Of a stretch of 64,000 nt of DNA, positions 47,826-56,870 are shown piece after piece (the first letter of the stretch is position 1; every line of letters starts with the position of its first letter). The translations under genes and the position numbers were made by a program. The stretch is from positions 19,669,117 to 19,733,116 of the forward strand of contig NC_087261.1 in NCBI RefSeq assembly GCF_037042905.1, in the 5' to 3' direction. The notes beneath the pieces were generated by a model. That model was not told where the DNA came from. It ran no database searches and saw nothing but the letters and a program-made list of their open reading frames with translations. The DNA comes from Lytechinus pictus (Eukaryota > Echinodermata > Echinoidea > Temnopleuroida > Toxopneustidae).

Positions 47826-49005
47826 AGCCGAGGAAGGGTGCCTGGAGAGAGGCAAGAAGAGAGCGCCTATGCCCGTTGGTGAATAGCACCACGAGTGTGT
47901 GTGTTGGCGACAGCGTGGATAGCGCAGAGGAAGGGAGCCTGGAGAGAGGCAAGAAGAGAGCGCCGATGCACATGGTGAATAGCACCCGGAGTGTGTGTGT
48001 TGGCGACAGCGTGGATAGCGCAGAGGAAGGGAGCCTGGAGAGAGGCAAGAAGAGATAGTGCCTACACACGTTGGTGAATAGCGCCCTGGGTGTGTGTGGC
48101 GGAGATAGTGCCTACACACGTTGGTGAATAGCGCCCTGGATGTGTGTGGCGGAGATAGTGCCTACACACGTTGGTGAATAGCGCCCTGGATGTGTGTGGC
48201 GGAGATAGTGCCTACACACGTTGGTGAATAGCGCCCTGGATGTGTGTGGCGGAGATAGTGCCTACACACGTTGGTGAATAGCGCCCTGGATGTGTGTGGC
48301 GGAGACAGTGCCTACACACGTTGGTGAATGGCGCACTGGATGTGTGTGGCGGAGATAGTGCCTACACACGTTGGTGAATAGCGCCCTGGATGTGTGTGGC
48401 GGAGATAGTGCCTACACACGTTGGTGAATAGCGCCCTGGATATTGGGGCGGAGATAGTGCCTACACACGTTGGTGAATAGCGCCCTGGGTGTGTGTGGCG
48501 GAGATAGTGCCTACACACGTTGGTGAATAGCGCCCTGGATGTGTGTGGCGGAGATAGTGCCTACACACGTTGGTGAATAGCGCCCTGGATGTGTGTGGCG
48601 GAGATAGTGCCTACACACGTTGGTGAATAGCGCCCTGGGTGTGTGTGGCGGAGATAGTGCCTACACACGTTGGTGAATAGCGCCCTGGGTGTGTGTGGCG
48701 GAGATAGTGCCTACACACGTTGGTGAATAGCGCCCTGGGTGTGTGTGGCGGAGATAGTGCCTACACACGTTGGTGAATAGCGCCCTGGATGTGTGTGGCG
48801 GAGATAGTGCCTACACACGTTGGTGAATAGCGCCCTGGATGTGTGTGGCGGAGATAGTGCCTACACACGTTGGTGAATAGCGCCCTGGGTGTGTGTGGCG
48901 GAGATAGTGCCTACACACGTTGGTGAATAGCGCCCTGGGTGTGTGTGGCGGAGATAGTGCCTACATACGTTGGTGAATAGCGCCCTGAGTGTGTGTGGCT
49001 GTAAA
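47826..49005 (+). repeat. Leader minisatellite: ~19 units of 50 bp plus longer units
   Basis: Three longer units of roughly 85-107 bp (GAGGAAGGGAGCCTGGAGAG at 47830, 47937 and 48023) lead into about 19 nearly identical 50-bp units (GATAGTGCCTACACACGTTG, then GTGAATAGCGCCC) that continue to about 49005. It lies between the primer site and gag, so it is the untranslated leader of the retroelement. The antisense frames here are artefacts of a period that makes repeats readable. Confidence 0.93.
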
Positions 49006-49084
49006 TGCTACTGCATACATTTTAGGCTGAAAATATATAGTGCCTGATTGGAGTTTTGTTGTATACATAACATATAGTGCTGAA

Positions 49085-50503
49085 ATGGACAACCAACAAG
49101 TGGCTATGGAGGAGGAAATTGACATTCTTGCAGCAGAAGTGCAGCGGGGAGATGAGGATCTCCGAAAGTCAAAGACTGAGAATGAACATCTCCTCGAGCA
49201 GAATAGGCTACTGATGAGGGAACTGGATAGATTGCGTAGAAGTCAATCTCCAGTAAGTTTCCCCAACCGTTTTCAGGGTGAAAGACCATCTATGGCAGTC
49301 CGCCAAGGATGTGAGTCGATGGAGACTCATCCGGGGACCACAAGAATGTCAGTTTCACCTGCCAATTACGGTGCCAGCCGTATTGATAAAGGCGCAACTA
49401 TGAGGATTGGGCATGAGGAGACATTAGAAGATAGAATGGACAATTTCCATTCTACAATGCTACCTTCCAGCAGCACACCAGCAGCTGGTCCAGTACGAGA
49501 TATTGGAACGCCTGTGGCAAGCTTCCTGCACAGGCGTGACTTGGACAATCCAGATGCAGTCATACCAATGAGGGGACCAGTGGATCATGGGATGCGTAGG
49601 CTTGATCTGCCTACAGAACAGGTGGCAGTCCAGCGCCAGCCTATGGTGACTTTAAGTAAGCCTAATATAACTCCCGACAGATTCGATGGGAAGACTCCCT
49701 GGAGGGATTATGTTAGCCATTTTGATGCCTGTAGGATGGCAAATAACTGGAGTGATAGCCAGGCAAAGGTTTTCCTCGCAGCGAGTCTAAGGGGGTCAGC
49801 ACTCAAGATTTTGGGCAACAAGACTGTAGATACGGCCCAGATTACGTATCGAGAACTTGTGAGTCTCTTGGGTAAGAGATTTGGCCCTGGTCAGCTAGCG
49901 GAGAACTACCTCCTTGAGCTGCGGCATAGACGTCAAGGGCCAAGGGAAACAATTCAGGAGCTTGGGCAGGCCATCAGGGAGTTGGCAACCTTGGCATACC
50001 CTGAGCTCAGTGAGGATGCCCAGGATCGATTGGCTAGGACACATTTCTCTGAGGCAATAGAAGACTAGTCCATCAGAGAAGGGGTGTTCAGATCTAAGCC
50101 AGAAACGATGGATGAGGCCATTCAAGCGGCCCTTGCCACGGACAATTTCTTCAGGCTGGAAGAACAGCGGTCTGGTAGAAGGCATCGGCAATCCAGATCA
50201 GTAGATGTTGATCCAATGGCCACAATCAGTGAGATCTGGAAAGAACTCAAAAGGATTGAACGAAAAATTCCGAAGCAGGAATCATCCAGTAGGGCTGGAC
50301 AAATGAGGCCCAGTTCATACCGGCGGAGGAAAGCAGCCGAGTCGGATGAATGTTACAGGTGTCATGAACAGGGACACTTTTAACGGGACTGCCCTCAGGG
50401 AAGGGAAGGTCAGGGTTCTTCGGGAAACGATATTCAGCCAACTCAGATGCCCGGGAGAAGGCTGGAGGAGAACAAGGGCCCAGGAGAGACACAGGATCTC
50501 TAG
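49085..50503 (+). pseudogene. Gag of the second gypsy element, two premature stops
   Basis: Starts MDNQQVAMEEE and has a leucine/charged coiled coil (residues about 10-60), a Ser/Pro-rich linker, and a gag core beginning ITPDRFDGKTPWRDY (about 195) through LLGKRFGPGQLAENYLLELR. A TAG interrupts at 50066-50068, and the zinc knuckle CYRCHEQGHF|RDC is interrupted by TAA at 50381-50383. The frame finally ends at TAG 50501-50503. Pol follows in another frame that is open upstream of 50509, consistent with a frameshifted gag-pol junction. Confidence 0.88.
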
Positions 50504-50508
50504 ATAGA

Positions 50509-52875
50509 ATGCCTTCTGTAGAACAAGTGACTGTAAACTATAGACCAGATAAGGCAAGAAGTGGACTATTTGTTGAAGTGGAGGTTCGGGGAGTGAAGGC
50601 CAGACTTTTGGCAGATTCAGGAGCGACCGATACAATTTTGTCGTCATCCCTGTATCACAGAATTTCTTCAACAAATAGACCAAGCCTCAGGAAAGTGGGT
50701 GTTAGGAATGCCGACGGTAGCACAATGGATACCCTAGGTAGTGCTTGGCTGGAGCTTGGGGTTGGAAAATGCATTTTTCCTCTTCAAGTTGTTTTTGGTA
50801 ATACTGACCAGATAGATGGACTTTTGGGATTAGATTTTCTAATTCCTAATGAGGCAACTCTGGATTTCAAGACCATGGAACTTCGGATCAGGGGAGCAAG
50901 AATCAAATGCACTGATGGACGAGGAGGTGCATTTTGCTCAAGGGTCGTTGTTGGGTCTAACGTCAGTGTACCACCTGGTCAGGAAGTGGTGCTTCCAGGT
51001 CATGCAACAGGGGTCCCGATAGGGATGGGTCTTGCTCTTATAGAACCCGCGGAAGATGGTGAACTTCTCCACAAGGGGATTGCCGTTGCACGGGTAGTTG
51101 TAGGAACCGGGAAGGCAACCCTACCTGTTCGAGTGTTCAATCCTGGCACCAAGGCATGCATGATTCGCAAGGGTACCTTGGCGGGACACCTGTCTCTCAT
51201 CAGTGAGGAAGATATAGAAGAGTGTGAATCCAACGCACAGCCCATGGCTGGTACCTATGAAGTTCCTGAACATCTGAAAGATCTCTTTGAAAGGAGCAAA
51301 GAAGGAACTGACAAGGTGTACCATGGGAGAATTGCCAAGCTGTTGTGTGAGAACCAAGACATTTTTGCAAAGTCCGACGCGGACATAGGAAAAACATGTC
51401 TTGTGAAACATCAGATCAACACCGGAAATAGCCCTCCAATCCGTGAGAGGCCTCGAAGATTCCCTCCTAAGGAACAGGAAGAAATTGATCGGCAGATCAA
51501 GGACATGCTGGCGAATGGCAGGATAGAGCCATCATCCAGTCCATGGGCTTCCAATGTTGTTCTTGTAAAGAAGAAGGACGGTTCAAAGAGGTTCTGTGAA
51601 GACTATCGCAAGTTAAACAACTTGACGATCAAGGATGGATACCCGATTCCCCGCATTGGTGATTCGCTGGATGCACTTGGAGGTGCAAAATGGTTTTCGA
51701 CTCTTGACCTGGCCTCTGGGTATTGGCAGGTGGAGTTGGATGAAGAAGTGAAGAAGAAATCAGCTTTTGTTGTGAGGGGAGGACTCTACAGTTGGAAGGT
51801 GATGCCTTTCGGCTTGTGTAATGCCCCCTCGACATTTGAAAGATTGATGGAACGGGTCCTTGGAGGTCTACATTGGGAAGTGCTCTTGGTGTATCTAGAT
51901 GATGTGATTGTATTTGCAAAGACAATCGAGGAAGAATTGACTCGACTTGACATGGTCTTCCAGAGATTACGACAGGCAGGTCTGAAACTGAAACCGAAGA
52001 AATGCCATTTGTTTCGGGAGAGTGTCTTGTACTTGGGGCATGTAGTGTCTGGTGAAGGCATTTCAACAGATCCAGAGAAGATTAGAGTGGTGAGGGAGTG
52101 GCCAGTCCCTAGAAGTGTCAAGGACGTACAGAGTTTCCTTGGACTTGCCTCTTACTATCGCAGATTTATAGCTGGATTCGCTGATATTGCCCGTCCATTA
52201 CATAACCTAACCAAGAAAGGTCAGACGTTCTCCTGGACGGCAGAGTGCGAAGCTGCCTTCCAAGAACTCAAGAAGCGATTGCAGGAGTCACCCATTTTGG
52301 CGTACCCTGACCCAAAAGATGAGTACATATTGGATACAGATGCTAGCAATGAGGGGATTGGAGCTGTCCTGTCTCAAGTGGTGGACGGGAAGGAACGTGT
52401 CATATCCTATGCTAGCAGGGCGCTGCATAAGGCAGAAAAGAACTACTGCGTGACTCGGAAAGAGTTACTGGCCGTGGTAGTATTTCTGAAGCAGTTCCGA
52501 CAGTACTTATACGGGCAGAGGTTTACGGTCAGAACGGATCATGGGGCACTTCGTTGGCTCTTGAACTTCCGAGATCCGCAAGGTCAGATGGCTCGTTGGC
52601 TGCAAGTGATAGCAGAGTACGACCTCAAAATCGTACATCGTGCAGGGAAATCACATGCCAACGCTGATAGCCTTTCAAGACGACCTTGTCCTCAGTGCAA
52701 GCGGGACTTTGAGGACCGAGAAGATTCAGAGGCAGAGATAACTGAAGATAACTTTGCAGAGGCCAAGGCAGTAACAGTGACACCGGGCATTAGCAATGAA
52801 CAGATGAGGGAATACCAACAGCAAGATCCTTCGCTGAGGTGGATCATGGAAGCAAAGCAGGAGTCATTAGACTGA
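50509..52875 (+). CDS. Protease, reverse transcriptase and RNase H of the second gypsy element
   Basis: 788 codons are open. Protease LLADSGATDT (about residue 35); RT with FCEDYRKLN, LDLASGYWQVELD, MPFGLCNAPSTFERLM and the catalytic VYLDDVIVF (about 461); RNase H with DTDASNEGIGAVLSQ (about 609), the KELLAVV glutamate, RTDHGALRWL and ANADSLSRRP (about 719). All key acidic residues are present. The first ATG is at 50509, but translation probably enters from gag by frameshift. The frame ends at TGA 52873-52875, just before a frame change to integrase. Confidence 0.92.
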   Translation: MPSVEQVTVNYRPDKARSGLFVEVEVRGVKARLLADSGATDTILSSSLYHRISSTNRPSLRKVGVRNADGSTMDTLGSAWLELGVGKCIFPLQVVFGNTDQIDGLLGLDFLIPNEATLDFKTMELRIRGARIKCTDGRGGAFCSRVVVGSNVSVPPGQEVVLPGHATGVPIGMGLALIEPAEDGELLHKGIAVARVVVGTGKATLPVRVFNPGTKACMIRKGTLAGHLSLISEEDIEECESNAQPMAGTYEVPEHLKDLFERSKEGTDKVYHGRIAKLLCENQDIFAKSDADIGKTCLVKHQINTGNSPPIRERPRRFPPKEQEEIDRQIKDMLANGRIEPSSSPWASNVVLVKKKDGSKRFCEDYRKLNNLTIKDGYPIPRIGDSLDALGGAKWFSTLDLASGYWQVELDEEVKKKSAFVVRGGLYSWKVMPFGLCNAPSTFERLMERVLGGLHWEVLLVYLDDVIVFAKTIEEELTRLDMVFQRLRQAGLKLKPKKCHLFRESVLYLGHVVSGEGISTDPEKIRVVREWPVPRSVKDVQSFLGLASYYRRFIAGFADIARPLHNLTKKGQTFSWTAECEAAFQELKKRLQESPILAYPDPKDEYILDTDASNEGIGAVLSQVVDGKERVISYASRALHKAEKNYCVTRKELLAVVVFLKQFRQYLYGQRFTVRTDHGALRWLLNFRDPQGQMARWLQVIAEYDLKIVHRAGKSHANADSLSRRPCPQCKRDFEDREDSEAEITEDNFAEAKAVTVTPGISNEQMREYQQQDPSLRWIMEAKQESLD

Positions 52876-52885
52876 TTGGTCAACG

Positions 52886-54313
52886 GTGGCTTCCAAGTCT
52901 AGTGTGGAGAAGTCCTATTGGAGGATGTGGGCACAGCTAGACATGAAGCAGGAAATACTCCACAGGAAGTGGGAGTGTGACCAAGGTCAGAATGTGACCT
53001 GGCATGTGGTGCTTCCAACTGTACTTCGGACAGATATTGTGAAGGAATTGCATGGTGGCAAATCAAGTGGGCACCTTGGCCAGAACAAGACAAGAGAAAA
53101 GGTCAGGATGAGGTTCTATTGGGTGGGAATGGATGCCGACATCCGGTCGATGGTACGGCAATGTAATGTCTGTGCCTCAAAGAAGTCTCCAGTGAAGAGA
53201 CGGAGAGCCCCCTTGCAACAGGATTCTGTTGGGATGCCAATGGAAAGGGTTGCGCTCGATATTGTTGGTCCCCTCCCAGAGACGGAAAGAGGAAACAAGT
53301 ACATCCTGGTGGTGGGTGACTACTTTACCAAGTGGATGGAAGCCTACCCAATACCGGATCAGACAGCTGAGACAGTTGCCAACAAATTTGTCAATGAGTT
53401 CGTCTGACGGTTTGGTGTCCCTACAGTCCTACATTCAGACCAGGGCCGGAATTTCGAGTCATGTGTCTTCCGGGAAATGTGCCATATCCTTGGCATTCGC
53501 AAAACCCGCACTACCCCCTACAATCCGAAATCCGATGGCCTCATTGAGAAGTTCAATGGCACTTTGTTGAACATGATTTCAATGATGATCGAACCACATA
53601 AGCGGCAACGAGATTGGGATGAGAAGCTGGCAGTGGCAGTATTTGCCTACCGCAGTGCCCCCCAGGACTCCACAAAAGAGACGCCAAACATGCTCATGTT
53701 AGGGCGGGAGATCCATCTTCCTATTGATCTCACGACGGAGGTATTGAGGAGTGGGGAGGAAGAGGAGACTGATGTGGAGACGGATTACGCATTTGTTTTG
53801 AGGAAACGAATGCAAGAAGCGCACCAAAGAGCCCGAGACAACTTTGCAGAGAGTGCCCGCCGGCAAAAGAAGACCTATGATGCGAAAGCGGAGGGAAGCC
53901 CTTTGGTGGTTGGGAAGTTTGCCTGGCTCCATAACAAAGCGAAGACTAAAGGCTTGTCCCCAAAGCTACAGAGAAAGTGGGAAGGTCCATACTTAATCAT
54001 TCAACAATTGTCGGATGTTACTTGCCGGATTCAGGAGAAGAAGAATGGCAAGAAGAAGGTAGTACATGTGGACAGGTTGAAGCCCTACGAGGGAGTGCCG
54101 CTTCAGTCCTGGTTAGAGGCTCATGAAAATGAGCATGGAGTTCTCGATAAGAGTGAGGGACTCCAGGTAGGAGAGGAGGGAATATACCCAATTGTGAGGG
54201 AAGGTTCAGGAGTTGAGGAGCCTCCCGTACCAGCTCCGCGAAAGGCTCCTGTTCCGGCAATAAGAAGGAATCCCCCAAGAGCTAGAAATCCGCCAGCTAG
54301 ATATGTGATTTAA
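52886..54313 (+). pseudogene. Integrase of the second gypsy element, one stop
   Basis: The frame is shifted relative to RT-RNase H. It has the H-H-C-C finger (ELHGGKSSGHLG ... CNVCASKK), core D at ALDIVGP, D at HSDQGRNF and E at LIEKFNG, and a C-terminal GPY module (KWEGPYLIIQQ). A TGA at 53405-53407, after NEFV and before RFGVP, interrupts the core. The protein ends at 54313 after a Pro/Arg-rich tail. The copy cannot make its own integrase. Confidence 0.9.
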
Positions 54314-54408
54314 TGTGTAGCATGTAACCTGTGACAGATGTGATATATTCTGACATTTTGAGACAGAATTCAATCAATTTTGTTTTGTTTGTGTTCTTCT
54401 GATTACAG

Positions 54409-54417
54409 TGATTCAAG
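54409..54417 (+). promoter_or_regulatory. Putative splice acceptor junction before the zinc-finger ORF
   Basis: A pyrimidine-rich tract (TGTGTTCTTCTGATTACAG) ends at 54408, nine bases before the ATG at 54418. Together with the donor in the 5' LTR (47510/47511) it would create a short RNA that skips gag and pol. This is inferred only from sequence. Confidence 0.5.
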
Positions 54418-55329
54418 ATGAGGCACCGGGTGGCGTCTGACTTTGAATGCTTCGACTGTGGAGCGAGGTTCTCACATAAACGGAGTCTGCACCGACACAT
54501 CGACGAGAGTCATCGACGTCAAAGGCTGTATACTTGTGACATTTGTGAGATGGGGTATTCCCGCAGAGATAACCTTAGGGCCCACATGGTGAGTCATGAG
54601 AGACGTTCAAAAGTGAGGTCGGAAGTCCACTTGAGCGACAAAGGAGGAAGAGAACGTGAACGTGAAAAAGGTCGGGAAACTCGAGAACATGAGGAGAAGA
54701 CAACAACTCGGATCTGCAGTGAGGTACAAGAGCCAACCATTGCTGAAGCAGAGATTCAAGTCGACGTCTCTCCTGGCACTGTGGAAGCGGTAAATTCTTG
54801 GAAAATGGGCCCAGGACTCAGTGGGAAACCACTTAGCCTCCTGCGTCAACAGGTGCAGGATGAGCAGTCTGAGGAGTCTGAGTCCGATCTTGAAGATGAA
54901 GAGGAGGGGGGCATGGACTTGCCTGAGAAAGTGAAGTTGGGAAAGCCTATCGGTGACCAGAAACCGACCAGGATTTTAGCAGGGAACTTAGTCCGAGTAG
55001 CCGAACATAGTTCGGCATACGTGTTTTCCGGAGGATCGAAATCTATTTACGAGGAAAAGGCACGGACCTACCACATGGTGGTGGTAAAAGCTGTCGAGTC
55101 GGTCCCTGAAGCTTCATACACCAAGATTAATCATGTACGTGAGGGGCATGTGGGTCCGGCTATGTCCGTAGAGGATTTGGAGCGTGGACTTATCGGAAAC
55201 CTAAAAACTATCACCGAAAAAACCACGCGCCGAGTGTTCCGAAATGGAGAATTAGTATCGGAGGACGAAGTCATAAAGGAGTTTACGGTGGATATGATGG
55301 TGGGAACAACCAAGGCCGAAACAGATTGA
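54418..55329 (+). CDS. C2H2 zinc-finger ORF carried by the gypsy element
   Basis: 303 codons, uninterrupted, between pol and the 3' LTR on the same strand. Two classical fingers lie at the N-terminus: C-x2-C-x12-H-x4-H (FECFDCGARF, residues about 9-32) and C-x2-C-x12-H-x3-H (YTCDICEMGY, about 39-61). A basic/acidic Arg-Glu stretch (about 75-100), an acidic segment (EESESDLEDEEEGG, about 148-163) and about 135 residues of unrecognised fold with a predicted alpha/beta look follow. It is probably a nucleic-acid-binding accessory protein. A captured host gene fragment is the alternative. It is the only intact long frame in the element apart from PR-RT-RNase H. A splice acceptor precedes it directly. 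Confidence 0.85.
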   Translation: MRHRVASDFECFDCGARFSHKRSLHRHIDESHRRQRLYTCDICEMGYSRRDNLRAHMVSHERRSKVRSEVHLSDKGGREREREKGRETREHEEKTTTRICSEVQEPTIAEAEIQVDVSPGTVEAVNSWKMGPGLSGKPLSLLRQQVQDEQSEESESDLEDEEEGGMDLPEKVKLGKPIGDQKPTRILAGNLVRVAEHSSAYVFSGGSKSIYEEKARTYHMVVVKAVESVPEASYTKINHVREGHVGPAMSVEDLERGLIGNLKTITEKTTRRVFRNGELVSEDEVIKEFTVDMMVGTTKAETD

Positions 55330-55960
55330 TCAGCTAAAGATCTCATCATCCAGAACACTTTTAAGAACTTTTGTTATATATAAAAAACAGTATCTCTTCC
55401 GTGAGAAACATTCCGTCTTGTTGTTTTGTATTCCGATTTATTGCCTTGATGTATGTTATACCCTATGTCTTCCTTGCCTTTCTTCTTATCTTTTCTATAT
55501 CCTCCTCATCTTGACATTTTTCCTCTCTACAACTCTCTTCGCTTTTTCTATATATTTCTGTACATATATCATTTTGTTCTTGTTTTGTGAGGACAGTGCT
55601 TGATTAAAGTTATATTTTGATGTCATCGATCATGCAGTTGAAAAAAAAGATCAGTATCTACTTTTTATACAAAACATTTGATACCTCATGTTTGGACATG
55701 AAACTCAAAATGTTATTTGGTTTTCTTTAGAGATGTCTTAGAGATGTCTTCAAACTCATAAGTGTGTTAAGAAGAGTGCTTTCTTTTTATTCTATACCTG
55801 TATATACCTGTATATTCTTAACGATATTTTTTTTTTTAATTTTTTTTTTGTACTTATTGTTTCTGCCAAAGATGTTTCACTCTTGAAGGGTGAGTTGAGT
55901 TTTGAAAGGATTTATTTTAGGTCTTTTTAGTTTTATACCTGGTCCGAGGACAGCCCAGAC
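55330..55960 (+). other. Non-coding segment between the zinc-finger ORF and the 3' LTR core
   Basis: T-rich sequence with no clear polypurine tract. The left edge of the 3' LTR should lie here, but its first part does not match the first 98 bp of the 5' LTR. Confidence 0.5.
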
Positions 55961-56258
55961 TTCGCTCGGAGCTGTGATGACGTGCAGTTGTGAATAGTAG
56001 CTCCCGATATTAAACTAAGACTTACACCGTACATTAGATCTTTCCACTGTGCTTTCTTTATAAGGTGAGTGTTAGTGCTTGATGCTACATGTATTTCAGA
56101 GAGGTCTGAGAGGAAGAGAGTGTACCACGTTGCACAATAGACTTTTGTGAGAGAATCTGCTCCCCAAAACAATTGAATGAGTGAAGAACAGCGTGGACCG
56201 GGTTCTAGAGACTGCGAGACGGCAGAACGCTACCCCAACATAGCTCGGTTACGCCACA
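55961..56258 (+). repeat. 3' LTR (matching part) of the second gypsy element
   Basis: Matches 47407-47704 with two substitutions and ends CGCCACA next to the TTAT duplication at 56259. It carries the same GGTGAGT donor sequence. Confidence 0.9.
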
Positions 56259-56845
56259 TTATCATCAATAATTTCTATGAATAAAGATTCTATACCTTCA
56301 AATTGAATGTCATGTCTTATTTTGAAATGTAAATCATTGTGAATATAAAAAGCGACACCCCCTCCCATTCCACGTTTACGATCACTATGTTTAAATGTAT
56401 AATTGTCAATATTGAAAATGGTTGGTGAAGTTGAATGTAACCAGGTTTCTGATATGGCGATTAAGGAAAAAGGAAATGTATTCAATATAGATAAAAACTC
56501 ACTGAAAGTATCAACATTTCTTTGCAAGCTTCTGATATGTATGTGCATAAGGCTAAAGTCGGTTGGTTTATCAATTTTGGCTGTATTGAAAGCTGAATTA
56601 AATTCGTTTGCAGTGTAGTATTTACATTGGGGTGTAAAGACTTCATTATTCATGAATACGTCGTTTATATTCATAAAAGGTTGAATAAACTTCGGTTTGA
56701 AATAAGGAGTAGTGAATTTGGGGTGAAAGGTGCGTGCAGGTGAGAGTGAAAGTGATATATGTACATAATAATAAGGGTGTGTCGGATGTTTTGAGCGTAC
56801 ATGATTGTATGACGAACAGACTCCGGGCTGCACAGTAACAAACAC
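56259..56845 (-). pseudogene. LINE endonuclease, N-terminal part
   Basis: The minus frame contains LMHIHIRSLQRN and the catalytic glutamate in AISETWL, then GMGGGVAFYI and FIEIIDD, ordered as in APE-type LINE endonucleases. It stops artificially at the gypsy insertion. The continuation is at 47304 and below. Confidence 0.87.
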
Positions 56846-56870
56846 GAGAAAAAAAGGGGGGGGTCCTCCG

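Larger units (their letters stand above)
47309..56258 (+). mobile_element. Second Ty3/gypsy element, 8.95 kb, with an extra zinc-finger ORF
   Basis: The element starts TGTAGCAT and ends CGCCACA, between TTAT copies (47305-47308 and 56259-56262). The order is 5' LTR, tRNA-Leu-type primer site, minisatellite leader, gag, PR-RT-RNase H, integrase, C2H2 ORF, 3' LTR. The RT-before-IN order is the usual Ty3/gypsy one and contrasts with the older element it sits near. The 298-bp LTR segments differ at two positions, implying a recent insertion. Confidence 0.9.
44350..56870 (-). mobile_element. LINE (CR1/L2/jockey-like), split by a gypsy element
   Basis: The 3' end is a poly(A) tail read as a T-run at 44350-44376. 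The coding parts are at 44750-47304 and 56259-56845, all minus strand. The pieces are separated only by the gypsy element 47309-56258, which is flanked by TTAT; removing it and one TTAT rejoins the endonuclease frame. Total about 3.6 kb. The 5' limit near 56870 is a guess from the end of coding similarity and a C-run. No ORF1 was seen, so the copy may be 5' truncated. Confidence 0.85.

Noticed and set aside
47755-48518. Antisense frames across the leader repeats
   Set aside because: They are composed of repeat units and end with the array. No domain and no start context were found.
48053-49005. CRISPR-like array of 50-bp repeats
   Set aside because: Units are contiguous with no unique spacers and lie in a retrotransposon leader in animal DNA. 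It is a minisatellite.
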